Assembly: GCA_947396885.1 (NCBI GenBank)
Contig: OX377205.1
Coordinates: 24,787,407 to 24,851,406 of the forward strand
Reading direction: 5' to 3'
DNA: 64,000 nucleotides
DNA from: Heligmosomoides polygyrus polygyrus
Taxonomy: Eukaryota; Nematoda; Chromadorea; Rhabditida; Heligmosomidae
Shown: one piece after another, positions 52,503 to 62,470 of the stretch
How positions within the stretch are numbered: position 1 is the stretch's first letter
How the letters are laid out: every line of letters begins with the position of its first letter
Made by a program: the position numbers and the translations under genes
The notes under the pieces: generated by a model
The model's database searches: none
Seen by the model: the letters and a program-made list of their open reading frames with translations, nothing else
Told to the model about the DNA's origin: nothing

Positions 52503-54251
52503 TCAGAGTCTGTCCCGCTTCGTAGCGGGGTCCGCTATTCTGGTGTCATGACGCCACCTCTCCCGATCCAGCGCTAGATCAGGGTGGACGCCAGCCGCTT
52601 TCAAGTCCGTATGTAACGTATCAACCCAGCGCTGCTTCGGGCGCCCTCTAGGCCGCTTTCCTATTACCTCGAAGTTAAGGCCTATCTTGCGGACGCTATC
52701 TTCCTTTCCACGCAGAACGTGGCCGTACCATCGCAAGCGAGCTTCGCGCATCTTGTCAGTTATCGGCGCGACACCGAACTTCTGCCGAATGACATCGTTT
52801 CGGATGCGGTCCAGGAGCGAGACTCCAGCCGTCCAGCGCAGCATCTTTGTCTCCATGACGCTGAGGCGCGTTTCAACCTCCTTGGTCGCAGGCCAACACT
52901 CAGCACCGTACATCGCTACCGGCCGGATGACTGCCCTGTAGATCTTTGAGTTCAAGCGCTCTGGCATCTTCCTATCGCAGAGCACGCCAGTCAACGAGCG
53001 CCACTTGGACCAAGCTGCACTCACGCGTGAGTTCACTTCAATCATCAGATTGCCATCGGATGCTACTGCTGATCCCAGGTACTTAAAAACCGAAGTGCGT
53101 GGGAGCTCGATGCCGTTAACCTTGATGGAGCTGGACTCATTAACGTCAGTCGTTAGATACTCGGTCTTCTTCACGTTCAATCTGAGTCCAAAGCACTCCA
53201 AGCGATCACACCAAGCTTGCACCTCTCGCTCGAGTTCACCTTTATTTTCGCTAGCGAGCATTACGTCATCAGCATAAAGCAGTGTCCAGGGGACTGGCTT
53301 CTGAAGATCTCGTGTAATGGCGTCCATCACGACAACAAAAAGGAGTGGGGAAAGCGCAGAACCCTGGTGCACCCCGACAGAGATGGGGAACTCCATCGAG
53401 GTTCCGGCTGCAGCTTGAACTCTACTTTTTGGGGAAGAGTAGAGGATTCGCACCCACTCTATGAGCTCTTCAGGAACTCCATGTCGTCGCAGGGCGTACC
53501 ATATCACTTCACGCGGTACGCGGTCTAAGGCCTTCTCCAAGTCGAGGAAGGCGATATGCACTGGCTTCTGCTTCTCGCGATGCTTCTCTAACAAGAGGCG
53601 GGCGGCATGTATGGCATCAATGGTGCCACAGCCAGCTACGAAACCGCACTGATTGCTGGAAAGCTGGACGATGTCACGAATTCGACCATCGACAATTCGC
53701 TCAAAGATCTTCATGCTGTGCGAGAGCAAGCGAATGGGACGGTAATTGGAGCAGTCTGCAGGACTGCCCTTCTTCTTCCAAATCGGAATCGTCGTGCTTT
53801 GGCGCCAACACTCAGGCACCTTCTTCTCCGCCACAACCTGGTTAAAGAGCTTCGCCAACCACTCAGCAGGGTACCACAGCTTTGACTTCCACAGATCAGC
53901 TGCCACGTCGTCGGGACCGGTCGCTTTGCCTGACATTATCTTCCTCAGAGCCGCTTCTGTCTCCTCCACGGTGATCTTGTGTACGGGACCGTGAACAGAG
54001 GCCACAGAAGGGATGGCCGGGTGAGGAAATTCCATAGTGGAAACTTCCTCGAAGTAATCACGCCATCGCTTCAGCGCCTTTTTGCGGTCTGTCAGAAGAT
54101 GGCCGCTCTCATCATTGATGCCAAAAAACTTTTCAATATCCTCGGTTTGGCGATGGCGGCTCTTAGCAAGTCGGTATAGATACCGCTCACCATCGCGTGA
54201 CTCGAGCTTCTCGTTGACATCTTCATAATGAGTGGCTTTTGTAACAGCCAC
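52503..54251 (-). pseudogene. Family 2 RTE reverse transcriptase region (open, 582 codons)
   Basis: The longest open frame in the window. Order: ATGPDDVAADLWKS (motif 0), PECWRQSTTIPIWKKKG and NYRPIRLLSHSMKIFER (motifs 1-2), HIAFLDLEKALDRVPREV (motif A, Asp kept), GVHQGSALSPLLFVVVMDA (motif B) and LLYADDVMLAS (motif C, intact). LGSAVASDGNL, LRWYGHVLRGKEDSV and DPATKRDRL at the C-terminus follow. All visible polymerase residues are in place. The frame is separated from the endonuclease by a +2 slip (gacac for gac) near 54312. Confidence 0.93.
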
Positions 54252-54733
54252 GGCCTTCTTTGCAGCTTTCCTCGCTTCTTGGTACTTCCGCCAGTTATCG
54301 GCTGTCTTGTGTCACTGAGAAACACGTGATAGAGCGACTTCTTCTCTCGAACTTTTGCTTTCACATCATCTGTCCACAGCCACGCCTGCTTTTCGACCTT
54401 GCGTCGTCCAGGCACCGTGATGCCGAGCTCCAACCTTGCAGCTTCACGTATCGCGTCGGCAGCCTTCTTCCAAGTTTCGTCGACAGTTGTGACTGTCGGT
54501 AACCGCACGCGAGAAATCACAGCTGCTTCCTTCTCTCTCATTCGCCACCACTTGATTCTCGGTGCACCGCATCGCTCGACCTGCTTCTGCCTTGGAGGGG
54601 CAATCTTTAGGGTGCAGATCAGCGGTCGGTGCTGTGGGGCGACCGTCTCATACGGCACGACCTTCGCATCTGTGACAAGACTTCGGTCGCGATCCTTCAC
54701 AAGGACGAAATCTATCTGAGACTTGGAGCTCCC
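54092..54733 (-). pseudogene. Family 2 RTE linker between endonuclease and RT (shifted frame)
   Basis: The frame reads VKDRDRSLVTDAKVVPYET, APQHRPLICTLKI (end of the EEP fold), RIKWWRMREKE and KQAWLWTDDVKAKVREKK before leaving frame at SLYHVFLSD. It is in a different phase from its neighbours because of the 4-bp insertion at 54736-54741 on one side and the +2 slip on the other. Confidence 0.88.
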
Positions 54734-54734
54734 A

Positions 54735-55550
54735 CTACATATAGTATGAGATGAGGTGGGAGTCGCGTTTACGAAATACGGTGTTTACTATGGTGAGGTT
54801 ATGCGATTCCGCATATTCAAGGATACGCTCACCATCGGCGTTACGCGACCCGTAACCGAATCCACCATGACAGCTGTACCCGTCTTTCGTCGCGCCGACG
54901 TGCCCATTAAGGTCACCAGCGACTATGATGACATCTTTCGTCGGCACCTCTGCTGTCTTCTCATCAAGCAGGCTCCAAAACTCATCCTTGGCTTGATCGG
55001 AGCAGCCAGTCTGCGGAGCATACGCAGAGAAGAAGTGATAGAGTCGCTCCTTAGCGGCGACAACGATCTTCATCAATCGATCGTCAAAGCGCTCGACGCT
55101 TACAATCGAGTCACGAAATCGTTCGGAGACGATGACTCCAACTCCACTGGTGGTCCTGGGACTTCCACATAGAACGGCCTTGAAGCCTCGTCCTATGTCC
55201 CTAGACTTGCGGCAGGACCACCTCGTCTCCTGCACCGCACAGAAATCAACTCTTCTACGCTCCAGTGCTTCAACCAACTCGCACGAGCGGCCCGTCAACG
55301 TACCCACATTCAGCGTTGCCACGCGCGTCCTGCTTACGTTACGGGACTTTCGGACTAGCTCAGTTGCCCCCCGATGCCGTCCACGCATCAGGGACCCTCG
55401 CATACTTCTCACACTCGCCGGGCTCTGCGAGTGCGCGTCGGCTCCCGCGGACGCCGTAGCACTATCTCGATACTCATGTAACGTCATCAACCATGTGATG
55501 TGACATGGGTCTTCGTAGGCCGGCCTGTCACAAGGGCCTGTCGCCTGCAT
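54735..55550 (-). pseudogene. Family 2 RTE apurinic-like endonuclease, active-site residues present
   Basis: RVATLNVGTLTG (Asn site), DFCAVQETRWSCRKS (metal-binding Glu kept), GVGVIVSERFRD, FFSAYAPQTG, VIIVAGDLNGHVGATKD (Asp/Asn site) and NTVFRKRDSHLISYY are in normal order. The frame then stops because a TA has become TACATA on the plus strand (54736-54741). Without the 4 bp, the frame reads on into the 54733-54092 linker. The domain nicks DNA for target-primed reverse transcription. Confidence 0.92.
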
Positions 55551-55645
55551 TCGAGTGTCCGTGCTTAGCTTAGCTCGCAGAGCGAGCAGTTTCCAGTGGC
55601 ACCACGTGGAGGAACGGACATCGCCACCAAATTGTTTCGTTCATT

Positions 55646-55755
55646 GTTATTTTAAAATACAGTTTGTTAACCGTACTTGAATTATTTACCTACGTGGCTC
55701 TAAACGTACTAAATAGTTAAACAAAAGAATAAATAAAGTTTAATGCGTATTTGGC
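55646..55755. other. AT-rich spacer, possible LINE tail beside a SINE remnant
   Basis: Ends in gaataaataaag followed by atgcgtatttggcct, a short piece of minus-strand SINE. It may be a CR1-type tail inserted in the SINE whose other part is at 52392-52468. Confidence 0.4.
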
Positions 55756-56045
55756 CTGTAAGGCGCGTGCTGCGCAGTCGCAAGAAGAGCCGAATGTCAC
55801 GTACACCCGATATTGATTCTTGGTTCGGAGTTCCCCCCCCCCATGCCAACCAAGCCTCTTCCATCCCTCCGGGGTCGCTGAATAGGTACCGAACTTATTT
55901 GGAGAGAATAAAACACTGACTTGTTCATCGGCTGGCCTCCGAAAGTCATTGTTTGGCCAGATACGCACTCAAGTCGCCTAAACGACATCGCGCAAAACTA
56001 AAATGCATGGCGCATCCTAAAAGGGACTAACGCCGTCCTTTGTGC
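55756..56045 (+). mobile_element. tRNA-derived SINE
   Basis: ggcgcgtgctgcgcagtcgc (A box with one change), ttggttcggagttcc (B box) followed by an expanded C-run, and a complete body and tail to taacgccgtcctttg. Confidence 0.87.
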
Positions 56046-56529
56046 AGCATGCCTAGCACTACTTCTCTAGGTATTTCGCCTCTGCACACAACGCACAGCT
56101 GCGACGTTCTTATATTTCGATAAAACACATCAATTACCAAGGGTTAGTTGGCATTGCCAACAACAAACAGCTCCAATCAGCCTGCTATAAAGCGAGCATT
56201 TTCTGACGCAAGACAGTACCCTCAACAGTATTATATTTTACATTATAGTTTTTATAATTTTCAACAGTATTATATTTGATATTATAGTTTTTGTATTCTA
56301 TTTGTTTGTTTATTTGTTTCATTGAATGGCTCACATTCACACGAATTGGTTGTGCAGCATCTTAGAACCAAATGGCTTCAATTTAAACTAGTTGGACGCT
56401 GCGTTCAATAAGAACAGGTCGAATTAACTAAATCTGGATGCAGGCAGTTAAAGTGAGGCAACGATAAGCTAACCATGCTCTCGTTTCCAAAATCTAAAAT
56501 GTTGAGTTCAATGTGATTCTTGTAACTAA
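56046..56529. other. AT-rich stretch with a 39-bp tandem duplication
   Basis: caacagtattatatttt starts at 56223 and again at 56262 with a 39-bp period and few changes. No gene. Confidence 0.45.
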
Positions 56530-56748
56530 ATAAAAAAGGATAAAGTACGGCACTTCTCAATCTATTTGGCCATACAAGGACTTGCGGTAATCAATCGATG
56601 GACAAGTCAGTGTCTAAAATTGTCTAGCTTAAAACTGTCCTACTCCGGCATGTTTGGTACCAATTCACCGACGCCGGAGGGGTGAATGTCTTGCTTGGCC
56701 TGGGCGGGAAATTGAAATCGGGAACCTGGTATCGGGTGCAAAAATTAG
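56530..56748 (-). mobile_element. SINE, head truncated
   Basis: Reversed tail aaggataaagtacggc, then ttggccatacaaggacttgc, gtaccaattcaccgacgcc and aacctggtatcgggtgc. The A-box end and the agaagtagaatgcg segment are missing. Confidence 0.82.
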
Positions 56749-57735
56749 TCTTTCGAGTGGAGCGCAAGAAGGGCGAAATAGATTTTCTATGCGAATTGTA
56801 TGATGCCAGTGCCGAACTGCACATCTCATGAAGGTATTTTGTCCAAATTCAGCTTGAATTGTTCGATTTGTTCTGGTGAGCATTGTGCGAGTAAGTTCTG
56901 AACTTGTAGGTGAAAACATCCCTAATTCGCACTTTGCAAGCATGCAAAAAAGAAGCTCAAAAAAGTTAAGACTGGGGACAATTTCAAATGATGTCTACCA
57001 CCTTACATCAGCCAATTCTGCGCTTTCAAGAGGCTCGCCATACGTTCCTAGAAAATTCTAAATCTTCTATGCCACAGGCAAACGAACACAGAATGACAAA
57101 ATCTGACAATGCTCCTGAATCAGTTATTAAGCCTAGGCCATGTTAACAAGTCTGAGAATGCTCCCACGGCTGATCCATATTGTCTCAGGAACAGCTTAAC
57201 GCATGAAGTCGCGAACACTTCAAATCGGCATAACGGTGAGAGAGCCTTTCCTGCATTCTGAGAAACGCACGCCGTATGCTGCTTTTCAGAAAGTGCTTCA
57301 TAATGAAGCCCGAAATTGGTCGCAGCAAACCCAAGAGACGTAGGCATTGATCACTCACCGCCAACGTGGCTCGAGCTGTACCGTTGAGCCTGAATGCAGG
57401 AGAATGGCTTCGGAAGCTCCACCCCATCCCAGTGCACCAGCCACAACCAACAGGAAAAGCCTGATATCTGACAATCACGAGGCTTGTCCTTTGATGACGT
57501 TTATACTTGCGCCGTGAAACGGGAAACTTTGACCGCGACTTCGTAATTCTGCTTTGTCCACGTACATTTTGCAGACACCGTAAATCCTTCAAGTAACGGT
57601 AAATATGAGGAAGAATTCTATTGTGTGACATATCGCTGTCTTTAGAGTAAAAAAGGAGAAATCTCCTCCCACGTTTTGTTCGTTCTAGTCGAATGAACCT
57701 CTTTGTCCGATCTATTTTTTGATTCAAAAGCCATA
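56749..57735. other. Unassigned stretch with a 180-codon minus frame
   Basis: A minus-strand frame at 57185-57727 is open for 180 codons without a recognised domain, signal or repeat. It is rich in Arg, Ser and Leu. It might be an exon or chance. I leave it unassigned. Confidence 0.25.
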
Positions 57736-58037
57736 GGTGGGCGCGTGTAGCACAGTCGGAGGAGGTGCCGGCTGTCGCGTGACGCGATACCAGGCTCTTG
57801 GTTCGGGTCTCCAGCCCAGGCCAACCAACCCTTCCATCCCTTCGAAATCTGTGAACTGGTATGTACTGGACTCGCCTGGGAAGGAAGGAGTGCTGAGTTA
57901 TTCATTGGCTAGTCACCGCTTGTCATTGTAGACGTCAAATACGTGTTCAACTCGCCCCCACGACATCCCGTAGAAGCGGAATACGTGGCGCATACCAAGA
58001 GAAATTGAGTAATAACGCTGTCCTTTATTCTTTTTAA
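57736..58037 (+). mobile_element. tRNA-derived SINE with a TATGTA scar
   Basis: A good copy: gcgcgtgtagcacagtcgg A box and ttggttcgggtctcc B box. At the position where other copies read attggTAccagac, it reads actggTATGTActggac (scar 57860-57865). The copy is otherwise collinear to the tail taacgctgtcctttattc. Confidence 0.9.
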
Positions 58038-58094
58038 AGTCTGATGATAATTAGGGTACAACATATTTTATTTTGCTGTATTCAAACAACACAG

Positions 58095-58460
58095 TGAGTC
58101 ACCAGAAATAGGTGGCAGTAACATTAGCTGACCCATGCCAGCCTGTGAATGTATGAATACTTTTGCTACGGGACGCAGAAGGGTAGGCGTTGGAGAACAC
58201 ATTCGCTGCCTGTTCGATTATCTTTTTCGATTGAAGTGTAGGCGATTTCAATGGAATTGAACGCTGAAGAAAGAGCGGCGCTTGGAGGGAGCAATGCCTG
58301 TAGAGCTTGGCGGATAGTGAGTGATTGTCCAGCCGCATTTCTCAAGCACAGTATTTATCGAGCTTTCAATGAGTGGTCTAGCGTGATGGAAGTACACATT
58401 GATCCACGGTCCATTCAATTCAACTTTTCCAAAATGGGTCTTCAAAATTTCAAGGTTATC
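58095..58460 (-). pseudogene. Decayed mariner-type transposase
   Basis: Minus text gives YFHHARPLIESSINTVLEKC, then GWTITHYPPSSTGIAPSKRR and SFFSVQFH. This parallels HDNARPH...LGW...HPPYSPDIAPSDYHFFRSVQ. The two acidic residues expected there are not preserved. A KKIIEQAANVFSNAY-like stretch follows in the next frame. Terminal repeats are not visible. Confidence 0.6.
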
Positions 58461-60149
58461 AAGGTTGACGTTTACCGTCACTGTTGTATTTTCATCTGCC
58501 AGTTGCCTAATAAATAGAAAATATAACAAAAATGTGGCAAAGGAACAAAAGAAAGAAATAAAAAACTCGCCTCGTGCCATTGTCTTCAGACAAGTCCTTG
58601 GGTTATGCTCCCTCTGTGGCTCTTTGGCGAAGATGAGGACCATATTTTAAGCTATCCTTATATTCTTTCCGAATGAGAAAATAGGTAAGGATTAGAAGTG
58701 GAAAAAAATGGGGATGAGTGTCGTTAAATGAAATAGTGGAAGAAAAAAGATTATGAAAGGGTAAGGAATTAGAAGGGATTTGAGAGTTAAGAGTGGAGAC
58801 ACACTTGGATTAAGCATTGGAAAAAGATAAGGAAAGAAAGTTTGAAGGCAAAACGTTTTAATGTAAAGTAATTAAGCAACCATAATTGTTTTTTAGGATA
58901 TGTAATAAGGCCATAATCTCTCCTGCTAACCAGTTGTGCAAGGCCAAGTGTTTGAGGTTTTTGCACTGATAAAGAAAGGAAGCTTTTTACTCGCAGACCA
59001 ATCCGCACTTGTGTTTATAGTCGATCAAAGAGCAACATTGTCCTCTTCCTCTATCTCTTTCTCTCTCCGAAAACGTTCGTATAGATTTTTGGGCGCAATG
59101 CGTGTTCGGGGGTGCACGGATGTGATGATGATTTGTTTTACTCGTTTTTCTTGGTGCAGTTTCATATTTCAACGGAATCCTAGAGCTGGAGTGGACCACG
59201 CCAACGAAAGCGCAACACGCTGTCCTACCATGGTCTGCATGTTGAAGAAATTACTAGGATAACGTCCCTCCCTAACCCGCATAGAGCCAATTTTTGTATC
59301 ATCTACGAACATTTTACGAGCAGCGCTGTACTACCTAGTCGACCACAGAATTTCAGAAGCATAGGTGGTGAGGAACCGGCGACAGAACAGCACTATTTGG
59401 AACGTGGCTCGTTCCTGGTAGAGTCTGGGAGAGTGACTGGTTGACTCCAATGTGAATATTTTGCTTGAATAGAAAATTTTATATCCATTGGCTATTCGGA
59501 GTCTCTACTACAAGGTAATTTGCCTAAGCCGGTGATGCAACACGCTATCATGTGTGGTCGGAGAGGTTATTCAAGCAGTATTCAACTACTCCTTCCTGAC
59601 ACTGAATCAGCAGGCGTCTTAAATCAAGAAGGGGCACCATCGAGGGCTCTTCCAACTCAGAACTCGACTACAGACTTCCGTCTAGGTGGAAGGCTACACG
59701 ATGTGTGCAAATTCAGTGGAACGTGGTTCCACTCTGGCGACAGTTAGCCCTTCCGTTTTGCATAAGTTAGCCAATTTCAGGCTGTAGAACCTGAAATTGT
59801 TGAATTATGGCAGGCTGTGAAGAAAGCGTTCCGACGCCGGCCATGACGTAGAACTGAAGGAAGATGGAAACATTGGGAGAGTTTTAGCGCAGTTGTCACG
59901 CAGAGAATTACTGCACATACCAGCAAAAACTCGGAAGACCATTCGGAGAGGAATTTTTGCAGTTATGGTTTTGTCAATTTGAACGATGAGTTGAATCTAA
60001 CGGAACCAGAACAAGTAGCGCTCGTGGTATTCAGAGGCTTTTTTCTGGCACCGCGTCGCGCACTGGGGCTCACTTTTTCTGCGTTCACTATTGCAGTGGT
60101 CCACCGTTGTTCGGTCAGCGTTTACTTTTTGCATATCGACCTCCCTCAT
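58461..60149. other. Gene-poor stretch
   Basis: Plus frame 58936-59262 (108 codons) and several 60-75 codon frames have no recognised motif. No repeats were identified. Confidence 0.3.
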
Positions 60150-60439
60150 GGACGCGTGGTAGCGCGGTAGGTGGCGGCGGCTGTCACGTGCACCCGATTC
60201 TGGTTCCTAGTTTGGATCTCTCGCCCAGGCCAACCGAGCCTTCCAATCTTCGTAAAGTTGGCACCGGACTTGTCTGGGAGGGCAAAACATCGACTCTCCA
60301 TTTTCTCGTCGAATTAGACACTTTTCAATTCAAACTGGACACTTTTCGAATGAATCTGGACACTCTTCTAAGCTAGCTTTAGGCTTTTAAAACCAAAGCA
60401 GTCTCTTTCAAATAAAAATGACTTTTAGGCAGGTTAATC

Positions 60440-61430
60440 TACAAACTAAGATGGCTAATGACCAAGTTCGACTTCCTTGAAACCTGGGCATTTTGTAACT
60501 ATGTTTTGCTCTTCTTTGCCTGACAGGTTTGGTACAAATTCCTTTATCGCGACCGACCTTTCGACGAACTCGTCTTTCTCAAGTTCTGAAAGAAGCTCGG
60601 AATGTTTGGTTCTGCAGAGTTCACTGGGTCAGAAACGTTGCGTCTACCCTTACACGAACAACATATCCTTAAGAGTGTTAAGAAGAAAGGCCATATCCGC
60701 CCCCAACTAACTCACCGATATCCCACCAGCGCCAAGAAACCGGCTCAACTGGTCGCCATGGAGCAAGTGAGACATACTGGTCCGATCAAATATACTGCTT
60801 CGAGCACGGTGGTATTGAGAATAATGTGGATGCACTCGTTCCTGTTGTTCATGGATGGATTGCGCCTGTGAATCCAGAAGGCTTCAAGAGCCTTTCTGGT
60901 CTCTATTTCGCTCTCATGATACAACATTGTGCACTTCACATTAAAATCGTCATCGGAGTGGCTTCCCTTCGGTGTTTTCCAAGCGGGGTTAATAAGCTTT
61001 GTTTCCCCTTTCCAGCAAGATCCTGCTTAACACGGGTGGCCAGCAGCCTCCCAGTTTCCCCAATATATAACTCATCGCAGGTTAAACACTCTATCTGGTA
61101 AATGACGCCCTTCTGCGCGCAGTCTCCTGTTCTTCCATACGGACAAATCACGCAGTCTTGCGTTATACATACGCGGTCGTATAACCGATTGCGAACAAGC
61201 TGACGTTTAATGTTGTCTGTCGGAATGTTTACCAGTACAACATCCGCATCCAAGCTCGTTCGCTCGCTTCAGACCTTGAGGAAGACGAGTTCGTCGAAAC
61301 GTCGGTCGCGAGAAAGGAATTTGTAGCAAACCTGCCAGGCAAAGAAGAGCAAAACATAGTTACAAAATGGCCAGGTTTCAAGAAAGTCGAACATGGTCAT
61401 TAGCCATCTTAGTTTGTAGATTAATTGTGA
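60440..61430 (-). mobile_element. Penelope-like element fragment with inverted arms
   Basis: A minus-strand GIY-YIG endonuclease region (60745-61253) is followed by a 3' arm (60440-60600). That arm reappears inverted, upstream of the endonuclease, at 61265-61425. The arms are about 160 bp and about 93% alike by eye. The reverse transcriptase part is absent. Penelope-like elements are known for partial inverted or tandem terminal repeats, which fits. Confidence 0.85.
60745..61253 (-). pseudogene. GIY-YIG endonuclease of a Penelope-like element
   Basis: The frame 60936-61253 reads CVICPYGRTGDCAQKGVIYQ, then IECLTCDELYIGETGRLLAT. It holds the VIY and YIG blocks about 13 residues apart and the Arg after them. 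Paired cysteines lie just before, as in Penelope endonucleases. After a shift near 60939, MLYHESEIETRKALEAFWIH and RRNPSMNN supply the Glu-containing helix. This domain would nick DNA to prime reverse transcription. It is inactive here through the shift and the missing RT. Confidence 0.86.
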
Positions 61431-62071
61431 TTAGTGTTTTGTTCAAGGAAAATTTGGTATCACTTTCTTTGAAATTTTTTAGTTTTCCTGCCCCAACAGG
61501 TGTAATAATTCTATAAACATTTCATTTTTAGAAAGAGAATAATAGATTAAATTTTATCCTAAAGCACAGCAAAGATGCGAGCATATAGCTCATTAAAAGA
61601 TCTGATTACGCTATGCACTCAAAAGTTTGCCGCAACTTTTATTTGTTTGATAGTGTAAATATCACTCATAAACCGTCAAGGTGAGGATATGTGTGTTTCT
61701 TACAGTTGTTTTTGTTGTATCGTCAGCAGACGTCAAACTTCATGCAGGCAGAAATTCTGCTATCAATTGAAATAAAATTGCGAAATCTTAGGAGAGAGCA
61801 AGGCGAAATCTTTTGAAATAAGTTTTAAAGCATTCTTCTTCAAAAATAAAAAATATATAACATTTCAAACAATCTATTCGTTTATTGAGTAGATGATTAA
61901 AACTTCAAATAAAGTTATACCAAATTTTTCCTTACACAAAAAAATTGTTCTAACCTTCTTGGTTTCCACTAGTTTAATGTGGAAGGAGCTTATTTCAGTT
62001 TGGAAGAGTTCGTATTGATCTCAGTAGTCGTAATCTGATTCAGAGGAATGTCCAATTTGACGTGAAAATGG

Positions 62072-62214
62072 TATTCATAGACCGAATACGCATTCAAATT
62101 GCCTCCACGAAAACCAGTAGAAGTTCATTATTGGGTGGCGCATCGCAAGAAAGGAAGGTTAACGCTGCTCTTTCTGCTTTATCCTTTTACCGGGTTGCGA
62201 AATCAAGTGAGCGA
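62072..62214 (+). repeat. SINE 3' part and junction to the next SINE
   Basis: The 3' end of the split SINE (62072-62190) is followed within about 25 bp by the head of another SINE in the same orientation. Confidence 0.7.
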
Positions 62215-62470
62215 CTCCAGGTAGCGCACTTTGAGAAGGTGCCGGCCTTCGCCTGCATACCGACCAAAGGTTCATGGTTCGGGTCTTGCATAGGCCGTGA
62301 AATCCCTCCAGGGTTGGTGAATTGGTACCGCACTATCGGTGAAGGATAGAACACTGACGTTCCCATCGGCTGACCACCACAGGTGTGGGATAAATACGCA
62401 TTCATACTTCTCCAAGAAATCCCTCAGAAGTCGGTGCATCCTAGGAGACTGGTTAACGCTGATGTCTCGC
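62215..62470 (+). mobile_element. tRNA-derived SINE
   Basis: ccaggtagcgcactttgag (A box degenerate), gccggccttcgcctgcatac, catggttcgggtcttgc (B box), ttggtgaattggtaccgc, and the tail taacgctgatgtctcg. A small internal loss lies after gcataggc. Confidence 0.83.

Larger units (their letters stand above)
52486..55628 (-). mobile_element. Family 2 RTE LINE, complete copy with 17-bp target duplication
   Basis: The duplication aaattgtttcgttcatt occurs at 52469-52485 and, identically, at 55629-55645. The element is 3143 bp: (GAA)n tail, one long RT region, an EEP endonuclease and a roughly 80-nt leader. Identical duplications and only two frame breaks suggest a recent insertion. It is the reference for the truncated copies at 7791 and 20511. 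Confidence 0.95.
60297..62069. mobile_element. CACGTCAAATTGGAC palindromic element split by a Penelope-like element
   Basis: The left end ccattttctcgtcgaattag and the right end (gtccaatttgacgtgaaaatgg, 62047-62068) form imperfect inverted repeats, with TA at the right flank. The internal blocks ttgttcaaggaaaattt (61440) and ttgttctaacctt (61947) match the copies at 39748 and 11388. It is non-coding apart from the nested Penelope fragment. Confidence 0.72.
60150..62190 (+). mobile_element. SINE split by the palindromic element
   Basis: The head and body are at 60150-60296 (gcgtggtagcgcggtagg, cggctgtcacgtgcacccga, gacttgtctgggaggg). The 3' part is at 62072-62190 (gaatacgcattcaaattgcc to tttatcctttta). 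About 30 bp of consensus are lost at the junction. The palindromic element and a Penelope fragment lie between. Confidence 0.8.

Noticed and set aside
57185..57727. 180-codon minus-strand open frame as a host gene
   Set aside because: No domain, no signal peptide and no recognisable splice pattern. In a window with this many frames it may be chance.
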